Shown here: positions 10,887 through 23,616 of the stretch, in pieces
Numbering within the stretch: the first letter of the stretch is position 1
Layout: each line of letters begins with the position of its first letter
Assembly (NCBI RefSeq): GCF_026210795.1
Contig: NC_089431.1
Location: 4,588,001-4,652,000, forward strand
Source of the DNA: Rhizophagus irregularis
Lineage: Eukaryota; Glomeromycota; Glomeromycetes; Glomerales; Glomeraceae
DNA length: 64,000 nt
Direction of reading: 5' to 3'
The notes under the pieces: generated by a model
The model's input: only the letters and a program-made list of their open reading frames with translations
Database searches by the model: none
What the model was told of the DNA's origin: nothing
Program-made: the position numbers and the translations under genes

Positions 10887-12142
10887 AAGTTGCCTGCCAA
10901 AACTCTACAGGCTATTGTCGAAATGTCGAAACTAAAACCTGTAGAAATGCCGAAATGCCGAAATAGTTTCGACATGTCAAAATTGTCGAAACCTAAAAAT
11001 ATTACGTTTCACGTAATAACTCGGCGTCCAATGATCATAGAAAGATGCACCATAGCTCGTTGGAATCGTCTCATAACGACGAGTCGAATGGTGGTTAGAT
11101 CGTCTTTCTACGATCACTGGATGCCGAGATATTGAGCGAAACGTCAAAAATCAGCATTTTGTATTTTGCGATACTGCGCCATTTGACGTTTCACTTAATA
11201 ACTCGGCATCCAATGATCGTAGAAAGATGCACCATAGCTCGTTGGAATCGTCTCATAACGACGAGTCGAATGGTGGTTAGATCGTCTTTCTACGATCACT
11301 GGATGCCGAGATATTGAGCGAAACGTCAAAAATCAGCATTTTGTATTTTGCGATACTGCGCCATTTGACGTTTCACTTAATAACTCGGCATCCAATGATC
11401 GTAGAAAGATGCACCATAGCTCGTTGGAATCGTCTCATAACGACGAGTCGAATGGTGGTTAGATCGTCTTTCTACGATCACTGGATGCCGAGATATTGAG
11501 CGAAACGTCAAAAATCAGCATTTTGTATTTTGCGATACTGCGCCATTTGACGTTTCACTTAATAACTCGGCATCCAATGATCGTAGAAAGATGCACCATA
11601 GCTCGTTGGATTCGTCTCATAACGACGAGTCGAATGGTGGTTAAATCATCTTTCTACGATCATTGGATGCCGAGATAATAGACGAAACGTCAAATGGCGC
11701 AGTAGCGCAAAATACAAAATGCCGATTTTTGACGTTTCGCTCAATATCTCGGCATCCAGTGATCGTAGAAAGACGATTAGCAACCATTCGACTCGTCGTT
11801 ATGAGACGATTCCAACGAGCTATGGTGCATCTTTCTACGATCATTGGATGCCGAGTTATTAAGTGAAACGTCAAATGGCGCAGTATCGCAAAATACAAAA
11901 TGCCGATTTTTGACGTTTCGCTTAATATCTCGGCATCCAGTGATCATAGAAAGACGATTTAGCCACCATTCGACTCGTCGTTATGAGGCGATTCCAACGA
12001 GCTATAGTGCATCTTTCTATGATCATTGGACGCAGAGTTATTACGTGAAATGTAATATTTTTAGGTTTCGACAATTTTGACATGTCAAAATAGTTTTGAC
12101 AATTTTGACATGCCGAAACTCCCTAATTTTGGCAGGGAACTT
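10887..12142. mobile_element. 1.26-kb hairpin-array element, TIR AAGTT[G/C]CCTGCCAAAA
   Basis: The left end reads AAGTTGCCTGCCAAAA and the right end, reversed, AAGTTCCCTGCCAAAA. TA flanks both sides (10885-10886, 12143-12144), as in Tc1/mariner-type insertions. Inside, a 182-bp unit repeats directly about 3.7 times (about 11013-11690) and then about twice inverted (11690-12060). Each unit is itself a hairpin: CGGCATCCAATGATCGTAGA pairs with TCTACGATCACTGGATGCCG, around a loop with TCGTCTCATAACGACGA. No transposase is present. The repeated ~60-codon frames are translation of the units. Confidence 0.75.
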
Positions 12143-12370
12143 TAATTATAACGATAATGTAATGACGACGATAATGAAAATTTACCATTTGATTATTGTT
12201 TATTTTTTGGTTCAAAATAAAAAAAAAATGTATCTATATTTAAATAAGTAATACAAACAAATTGTTTATTTACATAATATTAAAATTTGTCATCCGGTTG
12301 TTGATCATTTTTGGCTAACAAAAAAATTATTCAGTTTTCACATGATTTGCTAAAAATTTTATCCCATAAT

Positions 12371-12836
12371 TTTTAAGCAAGAAAGATCATTCTATATAAG
12401 TGCAATATCTCCCTATGGGTGGGTGGGTGGCGCGTCACGTTATTGTTATGACTTGAAATGATTGACATGTCATGATAGGTTAACGTTAACTTAACGTTAA
12501 CATAAGATTAGTTTTTGAGTGATTTCCATTTTAAGATGCTGATCCCCCATCTTTGGTATTGATTTGCTGATTATATAAATACATTTCAAATCAAGCTTTT
12601 CTATTTTAGTACGATCGGCAACCAACAAATCTTTTAGTGTTTTAATAATTAATTAATATTTTTGGTGAAACATCTTAAATAAACTAGGTAGGTCTGGCGT
12701 AAATCGGTAATCTCTGTTAAATTAACCGATTCCGATTAATTATCCGTTATTATGTGCTACAAAAGATCTGCAATATAAGGAAAGTTCACAAATTAAGGAT
12801 TGACAAATTTTCTTATACTCTTTTCTTTATTTTAAC
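12371..12836. other. T3 upstream region
   Basis: There is no gene here. A GTTAACGTTAAC/TTAACGTTAAC palindrome cluster lies near 12480-12500. The promoter/leader block shared with T2 begins about 12695 and runs to the ATG at 12837. Confidence 0.5.
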
Positions 12837-14334
12837 ATGGCTGAGAATAAATTTTTACCAAAATTATCTCAAAATTTACTCGAAATTTTAGATGATGATG
12901 AATATTATGATATTACAATTGAAGTTGGTAATGACCCTAACGTGAAATTTTTTCGTGCTCACATGGTCATTTTAAATTTTCGTTCTCCTTATTTGCGAAG
13001 AATTTTATCAACTAATAAAAAGAAAAATGATGGAACTTTAGCACACATCAAATTACCAAATATTTTACCTGATATTTTTCAAATAATTATAAGGTAAGCT
13101 AAATTTTTATAAAAAGTCATTATTTTTGTAAAATATTTTTTTAATCAACATATTATTATATCTTAGGTATATTTATGGCGGAAGAATTTCTTTGATAGAA
13201 TATGATATTTTAGATATTATTAAAATCTTGGTTGCCGCTAATGAACTAAGTCTTCAAGAATTAATTCCTCATATTCAATCGTTTTTGATTGAAAACAATG
13301 AAAACTGGATAGAACAAAATTTTAACCTAGTATACCAGACGAGCTTTGAAAATAATACTTTCCTGGATCTCCAAAAGTTTTGCACAGAGTTAATATCTAA
13401 ACATCCAGAGAAAGTTTTCAATTCATTTGATTTTACTTCGACTCCAGAAAAAGCTTTAATCTCTCTTATTCAACATGATAATCATCAAATGGCCGAGGTT
13501 CAAGTTTGGGAGCATGTACTTAAATGGGGTATTGCTCAAAATCCTGGACTTTCTTCGGATCCTTCATGTTATACGAATGATGATTTTAATGCTTTAAAAA
13601 ATACTTTGCAACAATGTGTTACTTTTATTAAATTTACTGAATTTACTTCTAAAGAAATTCTTAATAAGGTACATCCATACAAAAAGATTATTCCTGAGAA
13701 GTTATATGACGATACGATTAAATACTTTTTGGACAATCCAAATAATAAGCCAGAACCGAAACTAATCAAAAGTATTAAAAATATAGATTCAATAATTATT
13801 ACAACTCAACATGCTGAATTAATCTCAAAATGGATTGATGGATTAGAAATTACAGATGAATTGAAAAATTCATATGAATTCAAATTAATTCTTCGTGGAA
13901 CTCGTGATGGATTTACAGCTGAACAATTTCATGAAATATGTGATAATCGATCTCGTACTGTAACAATAATTAAAGTGAAAGGCAGCAGTGAAATTCTTGG
14001 AGGATATAATCCGATTGAATGGAAAAGTAGAAATAATATTAATAATTATCATGGTACTACTAAAGATAGTTTTATTTTCTCTTTTATGAATAAAGAAAGT
14101 ATTATAGATCATATTATTAGTCGAATAGAAAATGAAAATTGTGCTATAAATTATTGGCACCAACTCGGACCATCATTTGGTGAAGGAGACCTTCAAATAT
14201 ATGGTAATGTTTCTTTTAAAAAAAGTAAAACAAGTCGTTGTTATAAAAGTTCTTATGACAAACAGATCAGAAATACACAAAGAGCATTTTCTGTGGATAA
14301 TTATGAGATATTTCAGATTATAAATGATAATTGA
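12837..14334 (+). CDS. T3: intact BTB-BACK-TLDc protein (474 aa)
   Basis: Exons are 12837-13093 and 13167-14334; the 73-bp intron (GTAAGC..TCTTAG) splits the Arg codon before YIYGGRISL. The BTB domain covers roughly residues 20-120 (YYDITIEVGNDPNVKFFRAH, SPYLRRILSTNKKK), BACK about 130-240 (NWIEQNFNLVYQ, VQVWEHVLKWGIAQNPGL) and TLDc about 290-472 (LRGTRDGFTAEQFH, EILGGYNPIEW, GPSFGEGDLQIYG, VDNYEIFQI). BTB-BACK proteins usually pair with cullin-3, and TLDc domains are tied to oxidative-stress resistance and V-ATPase contact; which applies here is unknown. This is the best reference copy of the cluster, and the start follows the leader block shared with T2. Confidence 0.9.
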
Positions 14335-16182
14335 CAAAATGGTTTGTTAAGAAGTTGTGTATAAAAATATTAAATTTTAGTACCACTATATAATTCAATA
14401 AAAAAAAAAAAAAAATACATGAATTTTTTTTTATTTATATCACTTTATATTATAAAATACGGATTTAAACAATTGTAATAAAACTTGTAAAGTAATAATT
14501 ACGAATCTTAAATAAAGATTTATAGATAACGTAGTTATTATATATTGACTGAAGTTATAATAATAAATAGTATACACAAATTTAAGACAATAAAAGGTTC
14601 AGATGAACTATAAACTCGGGTAAAAATCGCCAATAAACTTTAGAATATTTATATAATCTACCAAAAAATTTTAAAAGTATAATAACATACAAAAAACCTA
14701 TCTCATAATAACAGATAAGGATAATTTCTTAAAAGATATTCATTTATTAGTAAAGGCAATTAATCACAATGTAAATAAATTGGACATTGTTTTTCATCTA
14801 TTTTGATTAACCTGTACCTGCTGTTAAAAAAACAAATCGAAGAAGTACCGGCAGTTGCTATGTTTTACATGTTTTCTATTTTATTAATCAATTGTATACT
14901 ACTCCTTAATTTTAAGTTTCTAACTAACCAGTGAGATATTTTTATATAAATAACCATGGTGTAATTAAATAAACGACCGGAAATCAAGACTCAGAGATCG
15001 ATATTTAATTTTTAAAATTAATGAATTAACGTTATGTAAACTGCGGTATAAATTTTAAATAGGAAGAAATTATTAGTATACTCTATATAAACATTTGCTT
15101 ATTTTTTGTGTGGATGGGAATTGAAGTTTATGATTACGAATTTGCTGATGAAACTTAGATGAGGTTTCTATTTCTAATACTTTAACCATTAATCTATTTA
15201 TAACTTAAGACGATTCATCTCTTTTTTATAAAATTCATAACATAACTTATTTTTAAATAATAATTTTTCAAGTAATATTTTATTATTGGAATTTTTATTT
15301 ATTAATCTGAATGAAAATATTTACACCAGTTACGTAACGTGTGTTGTATTTCTGATTATCCCATGTTTACTAATTGGTCGCCAGTGATTTTTTTGATGAT
15401 ATATTCATGCTTGTAATTTTTCTGATGATATTTTAATGCTCATGTATTTTTATTGTTTATTTATACCTCTCCCACTCTCTCCCATCACTGGACGTTAGTC
15501 TCCATGAGATAAGAGTTATTTCACGTGTCGCATAAATATCATGACTCCCTGTGAAATAACTATTACCTATGTAATCCTCTTTAAGTTTTCATATTAGGAA
15601 ATTATGCAACACGAAATTACCAAATTTGGAATCTAAAAATTTTCATAATGGAACTACTTGCGTAAGATAGATTACGCTTGTGTTTCAGAATTTAAAAGTT
15701 TGGATATTTTTTTTAATAAAATAAAAAGGCCAGTATATTTAATGGCTGTTGAATTATCCAGCCATATATTTTTTTTTTTTGACAGTTTTTTATATAAATT
15801 ATCGTTATAATTTGATGTAATCTTCATCTGACTTGACAATTAATTAACAAAATTGTGTAATTTATTAATAATAAATCAAACTGCGCCAAATATATATTGA
15901 TATTGATATTGTAATTTGTAATGTAAATTTGGTGAAACATCTATCAATAAAATGGAATTCAATAGAAATGGATATCCCGTCGGCAAAATGCTCTTCTCGG
16001 CAGCAACCTGTTAACCGAATTACCGGTTAATTAACCGGTTATTATTGACCAATCACAATTACTCGTCCATTTATTACCGTTACGTGCTACAAAGACTTGC
16101 AATATAAGGTTGAAACCATTTCACAAATTAGGATTTGCAATATTCTACTCTCTCTTCTTTCATTTTAATATTGACAATTATA
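14335..16182. other. Intergenic T3-T4
   Basis: No gene is recognised. Parts repeat other spacers: ATAAACTCGGGTAAAAnTnGCC near 14610 and 8417; GTTGAATTATCCAGC near 15746 and 6256; TAATCTTCATCTGA near 15820, 6332 and 9846; and AAACTGCGCC..AAATAT near 15880, 6407 and 9910. A pyrimidine-rich stretch (CTCTCCCACTCTCTCCCATC) lies at 15468-15487. The T4 leader (TACGTGCTACAAAGACTTGC onward) starts near 16081. Confidence 0.55.
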
Positions 16183-17689
16183 ATGACAGATAATAAATTT
16201 TTACCAAAATTATCACAAAATTTACTCGAAATTTTGGATGATGAAGAATATTATGATATTACAATTGAAGTTGGTAATGAACCTAACGTAAAAATATTTC
16301 ACGCTCATATGGTTATTTTAAATTATCGTTCACCTTATTTGAGAAGAATTTTATCAACTAATAAAAAGAAAAGTGATGAAACTTTAACACATATTAAATT
16401 ACCAAATATTTTACCTGAAATTTTTCAAATAATTTTAAGGTAATTAAACTAAGTGTTATATATATAAATAAGACATTATTTTATAAATTTATTTATTATT
16501 TTTTTTTAACGTATTGTACTATTTTATTTTTAGGTATATTTATGGAGGAAGAATTTCTTTAGTAGAATATGATATTTTAGATATTATGAAAATCTTGGTC
16601 GCTGCTAATGAATTATGCCTTCAAGAATTAATTCTTCATTTACAATCATTTTTGATTGAAAATAAGAAAAATTGGGTAAACCAAAATTTTAACCTAATAT
16701 ATCAGATGAGCCTCGAAAATGATACTTTCTTGGATCTTCAAAAGTTTTGTGAAAAATTATTATCTAAACAACCAGAAAAAATTTTTAATTCACCTGATTT
16801 CACTTCAATTTCAGAAAAAGTTTTAATCTCTCTTATTCAACTTGATAAAATTAAAATGAGTGAAGTTCAAATTTGGGATCATGTTCTTAAATGGGGTATT
16901 GCTCAAAATCCTGGACTTTCATCAGATTCTTCAAGTTATTCAAATGAAGATTTTAATGTTTTAAAAAATACTTTACATCAATGCATTCCTTATATGAAAT
17001 TCTTTAATTTAACTCCAAGAGAATTTTTAAATAATGTTATTCCTTATAGACAAATTTTACCTTATGAATTATATATAAATTCATTAAAACTATTTTTGAA
17101 TAGTAATTATAGGCCATCTGAAAATGTTATTGATTCTAAAATAATTACAATTAAACATGTTGAATTAATCTCAAAATGGATTGATAAATTAGAGATTACG
17201 GATAAGTTGGAAAATTTATATAAATTCAAATTAATTCTTCGTGGATCTCGGGATGGATTTATGGCTGAACAATTTCATGAAATATGTGATAATCAATCTT
17301 GTACTGTAACGATTATTAAAGTGCAAGAGAGCAATGAAATACTTGGAGGATATAATCCTATTGAATGGAAAAATGAAAATAAAAATCTTGATAATTATGG
17401 CATTACTGAGGATAGTTTTATTTTCTCTTTTATGAATAAAGAAAATATTGAAAATCATATTATTAGTCGAGTGAAATTTGCTAATTGTGCTATAAATTAT
17501 TGGAATAGTTACGGACCATCATTTGGTATTGGAGACCTTAAAATACACGGAGGTTATGGAGGTAAGAAAAGTTTTAAAAATAAATCTAGTTATTGTGAAA
17601 AACGATCTTATGAAAAAATGATCAGAAATACAGCGAATAGTTTTTCTGTAAAAGAATATGAAGTATTTCAGATCACAAAAGATAATTGA
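16183..17689 (+). CDS. T4: intact BTB-BACK-TLDc protein (470 aa)
   Basis: Exons are 16183-16439 and 16534-17689, with a 94-bp intron at the family position (donor GTAATT, weaker than the GTAAG of the others). BTB (YYDITIEVGNEPNVKIFHAH), BACK (NWVNQNFNLIYQ, VQIWDHVLKWGIAQNPGL) and TLDc (LRGSRDGFMAEQFH, EILGGYNPIEW, GPSFGIGDLKIHGG, VKEYEVFQI) are all present. The linker between BACK and TLDc is shorter and more diverged than in T1-T3, so T4 is an older duplicate. The start is set by the leader; the in-frame ATG at 16135 lies within the leader block shared with paralogues. Confidence 0.9.
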
Positions 17690-18427
17690 TTAAAGAGTTT
17701 TTCAAAAAGCTGTGAATTTACATAATTAAAAAAAAAAATTGTTATTAGAAGATACAGTAATTTATTTATGCAATGAGTATAAATATTTTTTAATTTTTAT
17801 CTCTTATTTGTAAAAAAAAAGAAGTGTACAAATTTTATTAATAAAATGAACGGATAAAAATTCGTCGAATTTTAATGAAAATTGTAAAGCGGAATATACA
17901 GTAAGCTTAGATAACAAAATTGTTTTGTACTAAGTTTAAATTATTTTGAACAAAAAGTCGTTTACGATGTTCTTCCAAGTGCATCATTACATTAAGTGAA
18001 AAAAGATCCAATTGTTGGCGGTGTAACTCTCATCTTAATTTATAAAAAAAAATAAAAATAAAAATTTCTTGTTCGTAAATTTTGTATTAAAAATAATTTG
18101 CATCTTTTTTTTTTTTAGTGGTAAAGTTTATGTATGTTTGCTGATGAAACTTAGAATTTTTTCAATTTCCATATTTCATCCGAAATTAACCCATTAACTC
18201 TATTAATAAATTAAGAAGACTCAAGATAACAAATTTTCTTTTTTCTATAATCCACAACATAACATATGACTTTATTAATAATTTTTATCATTATTTTTAA
18301 ATAATACTTAAAATTCTAAATTTTTCAGTAATTCAATCGCATCATTGTCAAAATACCATTGTAAAAATATATATTTCTTTTTATTAATTATGAGAGAATA
18401 TTTTAATAGTATGCAAAATCTTTACAA
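17690..18427. other. Convergent intergenic T4/T5
   Basis: No gene. T4 and T5 converge here, so both 3' regions lie within this stretch. It is AT-rich with A and T runs. A weak echo of the TLDc spacer (CGAAATTAACCCATTAACTC near 18181, like 8980) is visible. Confidence 0.5.
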
Positions 18428-19965
18428 TTATGTACTAATTTGAAATACTTCATATTCTTTTACAGAAAATTTCTCTTCGGTTTCCCTGATCTGTTTTTCA
18501 TAAGATAATTGTTTACAATGACTGTTACAAGTATTAAAAGAATGTTCACGGCCTCCATATAATATAAGATCATCAGGACCAAATGATGGACCGTGGTGAG
18601 GCAAATAATTTACAGCTTGATATTCATTCCTTACTCTACTCAGAACATAATTACCAATATTTTCTTTATTCATGAAAGAAAATATAAAACTATTTCTAGT
18701 AGTGCCATAACATTTATAACTACTAAATCTAGAATCCCATTCAATTGGATTATATCCACCAAGAATTTCATTACTGTCTTTCAGTTTGATAACTGTCACT
18801 GTACGAGATTTATTATCACAAATTTTATGAAATTTTTCAGCCGAAAATCCATCACGAGATCCACGAAGAATTAATTTAAATTCATATGAATTTCTTAATT
18901 CGTCCCTATTCCTTAATCTATCGATCCACCTTGAGATTAATTCAGCATGTTGAATTGTAATAATTTTTGAATCAATAGTTTTAGGACTGATATTTTTGAC
19001 TGGCAGTGGCTCTGAACTACTTGGCTCTGACCTACTTGGGCTATTATCATTTTCCAAAAAATATTGAATTACACCATCAAATAAATCTCTATCTAAAATC
19101 TTTTTATATGGAAATACTTTTTTCGAAAATTCTTGGCGAGTAAAATTATGAAAATTAATAAAAGAGATACATCTTTGCATAGTAACTTTTAAGGTATTAA
19201 AATCATCATCTGAATATTTCGAAAGATCTGAAGGAAGTTCAGGATTTTGGGCAATACCCCATCTAATTAAATGTTCCCAAATTTGAACTCTACTTATTTG
19301 AATATTATCTTGTTGAATAAGAGTGATCAAAGTATTTTCTGGAAGAGAAGTAAAATCTGGTGAACTAAAAATTTTTTCCGGATGTTTAGTTATTAACCCT
19401 CTACAAAATTCTTGGAGTTCCAAGAAAGAATCATATTTGAAACTTGTTTGATTCATCAGGTTAAAATTTTGTTCCATCCAGTTTGCTTTGTTTTCAATCA
19501 AAAATGATTGTAAATGAAGAATTAGTTCTTGAAGATTTAATTCACTTGCTGCAATCAAAATTTTAATAATATCTCGAGTATCATAATTTTTTAAAGAAAG
19601 TCTACCGCCATAAATATATCTAAAAAATATATATATATTTATATAATAAAAAAAAAAATTTAATAAAAATTTATTTAAAATAATAAATCATCTTAATATA
19701 TTTCTTACGTTAAAATTGCTTGAAAAATTTCAGGTAAAATGTTTGGTAATTTAATATGTGTTAAAGTTCCATCATTTTTCTTTTTATTAGTTGATAAAAT
19801 TCTTCTCAAATAAGGAGAACGATAATTTAAGATAACTATATGAGCACGAAATATTTTTACGTGAGGATCATTACCAACTTCTATTGTAATATCAAAATAT
19901 TCGTTATCATTCAAGATTTCGAGAAAATTTTGGGATAATTTTGGTAAAAATTTATCACAATCCAT
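18428..19965 (-). CDS. T5: intact BTB-BACK-TLDc protein (482 aa), inverted
   Basis: On the minus strand exon 1 is 19965-19709, the intron 19708-19620 (GTAAGA..TTTTAG) and exon 2 19619-18428. BTB (YFDITIEVGNDPHVKIFRAH), BACK (NWMEQNFNLMNQ, VQIWEHLIRWGIAQNPEL) and TLDc (LRGSRDGFSAEKFHKICDN, EILGGYNPIEW, GPSFGPDDLILYGG, VKEYEVFQI) are intact. The split codon reads Thr instead of the Arg found in T1-T4. The BACK-TLDc linker is longer and Ser/Pro-rich (SPSRSEPSSSEPLPVKN). It is the only family member here on the opposite strand and starts MDCDKF instead of MADNKF or MAENKF. Confidence 0.9.
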
Positions 19966-22019
19966 TTTTAATTGTCAAAGATTTCAAGAACAGAAAATAA
20001 AAAAAAATTTTTCGTGTGAAATCCATTTTTCCTTTTATACTTTATATGGTAATCAATTTCCCGAATTAAAAATTGATTCTTGTAGATCTTTTATAAATTT
20101 GGTCAAAACTAATATAAGCCTTTCTCATACTAAATATGTGTTACCCCTATTGCTTACGAATTATTCCGATTCGTTGCCGCAGATGCAGTTTTGTTGATTA
20201 TAAATTTAAGGAAATACAAAGTTTATTACGATAAAGTTAAAAGGCCACATAAAAATCTTTATATTTGAAGATTTAAAAAATAACATTTTTTTTTTGAATT
20301 TTTTTTTTATTTTCAATAATTCAAAAAAGAAAAATGATTAATTCGCAATCCATATAAGAATTAATAAATTTAATTATTAAAATAAATTTCAATAAATTCA
20401 CGGAATGAAATTTTTAACTAAACTATCTTCAATTTAAAGTTAAACTTTATTCAAAAAGGAATATAAACATTATATTTATCAATTATAATTGCTAATTCTA
20501 ATAGATTACATTTATAAATGATATCTTAATTAGAAGGAATGTTGGATTCCGAAATTATAAAATATTATACATATCGATATCTGATATCCCTTATTTTTAT
20601 ATTAATAAAACTATTACGATTCTTATACGAATTACTAATTAAAGGCCGGGTTAATATTTTTTTTTCCAAATTTTCTAAAATTCGTTAACAATAATTTAAA
20701 GATTCAAGGAAAACAGATTAATCTCAGGAAAATTAAACCAAACCAAGCACTATATTTTTTGAAAGCAAATTATGTTCTTTTATACCCACGTTAAATTCAA
20801 AAAATTCGCGTTTATCATCATAAAGCTTGATCATAAAATCATTATACTGTATATTTAAAACGTTAAAGCATCATCTAAACATAGTTAGAAATTTTGACAT
20901 AATGTTTAGTAATAATAAAATAATTAAACATTAATCTGAAATATTACGTATTCTTATAATAAAAATGACAATATCGTGTTGTAATAGTTCCAATCTACTG
21001 AAGTTTGATAAGGTGGACTAATTGTATCTGCGCCTTTGTCTAAAAAAATCGCGTAAACTTCCCAAATTGGGTCCGTGATGTGATGATAGTCTGTTGTTTT
21101 TTGAATTTTGGTTACAAGGGATCATGCAATAGTAGTATCATTAACCTGTCGAGTCCATATGAATCTTAATTTATGTTAATGTTAATCTTTACAATTCCAA
21201 TTCCCAACTCAATGTTCCTAAAATATATTTATGTAGTGTGTGTATACAGTATATAAGAATTATAAAAAAACTCACCAAATTAAGTTAAATACTTACTGCA
21301 ACTAATTTTCGTCCCAATCAATGATCATTCTCATACGTATTGTTGTCGTAGCATCTTATTCATTAAAATAAGTTATTAAAATTGTACCTTCATTTAAAAT
21401 AGAATTCATAAATACATATCCAACATACAATAATTATAAATGAGAAGAAACATTTAATGGTTTAATAGCTCCATTAGGAAATACAATATCTAAATTTGGA
21501 TCAATACATGATTCAACTGATTTATCCTCAATTCCCCCAAATTAGTTAAATATCATGTTGTGCATCACAAAGTACCTTTGTAGTAATGGTAGATTTGATG
21601 AATTAATAATAATATACATACATAATAAATAATTTAAATAATTTAAATAATTTATTGTTACAATAAAAAATTAATTTGTGGCGCATAAAAATTATTTCAA
21701 CGCTTACTTTATAAGAGGACCACATCAATATTGTCATTCTTTTATTTATTTATATATTAAAGGTTATTTTAAGTTCCGTGAAGTCTATTATTATTATTTC
21801 TATATAAAACAACTTTATTTAGAAATTCCATAAATAGAATGCACGAGCAATTGTCAAGAATGTTGCAAAAGTTTAACAATTTGTCTGACGTTTGGATTAG
21901 TCTCCGTATAAATAATTTGAATTGTGTGACTTGAAATCCCATGCCATATAATTAAAACCCGTGACATGCCTCCGCCTGATCTATTTATGGTTCGATCCGT
22001 GTGTAATGACTGTAATCGG
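19966..22019. other. Gene-poor AT-rich stretch left of kinase array
   Basis: I see no convincing gene, RNA or element. Frames are short and interrupted on both strands. Right after T5's start, a 5' region like those of the other TLDc genes is only weakly recognisable. Confidence 0.45.
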
Positions 22020-22480
22020 AATTTTTTTTTTTGCTTATTAATTTTTTGTCCGATCTTTTTTTGGTTCCTTTTTTTTAAAAAAAATTTTCAAACCGAAAAA
22101 AAATTTTTTCTCAGTATAGTTTTTCTTTTTCAAGCCGAAAAATTTGTTTTTTTCACATTCTTTTCCCGTTTAGGTTTAATTTTTTTTTCCCAAACTGAAA
22201 AATTTTTTTTTATTAAATAATCCCCATTGTTTCAGTCTTTTAAGACCAATTTTTTTATATTATTTTTTTTCGATCTTTTTTTTTAGACCGTATTGTTAAA
22301 AAAAATTTTTTTTCACTCTTTTTGGATTGAATTATTGTCGTCATCAATCGTGAATTTACCTCCGAACAACACTCCTTTTTTTCAGATTTTTTTCGTACTT
22401 ATTTTTTTTTTTCCGGATTCCCTTTTTTTTAACTGATTTCTTTCTTTATCCTTTTTCTTCCCTCCAAATTTTTTTTTAAA
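22020..22480. repeat. T-rich low-complexity tract with CCGAAAAA motifs
   Basis: Long T runs are broken by CCGATC, CCGAAAAA and TTTTTCGG words. A similar shorter tract occurs at 42280-42370 (TTTTTCGGGTTAAGACCGAAAAA). The open frame starting 21966 is translated poly-Phe and not a gene. Confidence 0.65.
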
Positions 22481-23039
22481 TTTTTTATTATTATTAAATA
22501 AAAAAATTATTAAAATAAAAAATAAAATATTATATTAAATATATTTACAAAATTATTATTTTTTTTAAAAAAAAATCAATATAACATATCAGATAAAGAA
22601 AAATTGATAGAAAGATGAAGTAAGATTTTTTAAATTAAATTGAACACTGGATAAAATGGTTTGATTTTTCAAATTCATAAAAATCAATTAATTAATCATA
22701 AAATATGTAAAAATATCAATTCTTTTTGAAGAAATTGTTTGATTTAATAATAGATTATTATAACCAAATCCATATCCGAATTCCGAAATTCTCTAAATAA
22801 CCACCAGATTTTTGAATAAAAGATTTTAATTCAAATGGTTTAGTTAAATTAATAATTTATCGAGTAAAATGAATAATAATAAATGAAATGAATAGATCCT
22901 AATACATTTAATTATTCAAATATTTTTCCTAATTAGTTATAAGTTTAAGATTGACGTAATATAAAATAAGAAATAATTGTAAAATTTATAATTAATTAAT
23001 AAAAATATTTGTAGTATTTTCATAATATTAAAATTTTTT

Positions 23040-23500
23040 TGTCAAAAAATGAGGGTGAATGAAAAATAGGGAGAGTATTAAAGGGAAAGGGGAGTAAAAG
23101 AAACAAAAGTAACGAAAAAGATCAAGTGGGAACTAATAAAAAAAATGAAAAGAATGGAGGGGGACGAAATAGAGCAAAGGGGAATAAAAAAATGAAAGGA
23201 ACAAAGGGTAGTGTAAAGAGAAGTGGGAATGGGAAAAAAATGTAAAGAACAAAAGATAGTGTAAAAGAACGAAAAAGATGAAGTGGGAATGGAAATGAAA
23301 GGAACGAAGGGTAGTGTAAAGGAATGAAAAAGACGAAAGGAACGAAGAGGAAATAAAAAACAATGGAAAAATGAAGGAAGGGAAGAATAATAAGAGCAAA
23401 AAGAAATGAAGAAAACAAAAAAAATGAAGAAGGGACGAAAATGAGATAAACAAGGGGACCAAGTAAAAACCAAACCCATAAAATCAAAAGAAGAAATAAA
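23040..23500. repeat. 450-bp purine-rich tract (GA-rich on plus)
   Basis: The plus strand is almost all A and G, with a degenerate repeat built from GGAACGAAGGGTAGTGTAAA, GAAAAAGATGAAGTGGGAAT and similar words. Such strand asymmetry can form triplex or single-stranded structures. Three overlapping minus-strand frames (Phe/Ser/Pro-rich) are artefacts of the composition. Confidence 0.75.
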
Positions 23501-23616
23501 GTTAGTAAGGAACGAAAATTACATGTAAGAACCGAAAGACCTAATTAAATTCCTAATTATAAACAAATTGGCTGTAACCATCTTTACATTCCTTAAATAT
23601 ATCATAATAACGATTT

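Noticed and set aside
11013-12060. CRISPR-like regular repeats
   Set aside because: Units are 182 bp with no unique spacers, each is a hairpin, and the genome is eukaryotic.
10890-12080. Series of 60-codon near-identical frames (MSETSKISILYFAILRHLTF)
   Set aside because: They repeat with the 182-bp hairpin unit and occur on both strands; no start context or domain.
21966-22220. 84-codon poly-Phe frame
   Set aside because: Translation of a T-rich tract.
23078-23487. Three overlapping minus-strand frames of 109-133 codons
   Set aside because: They are Phe/Ser/Pro-rich translations of the purine-rich tract; overlapping open frames in one low-complexity stretch are not genes.
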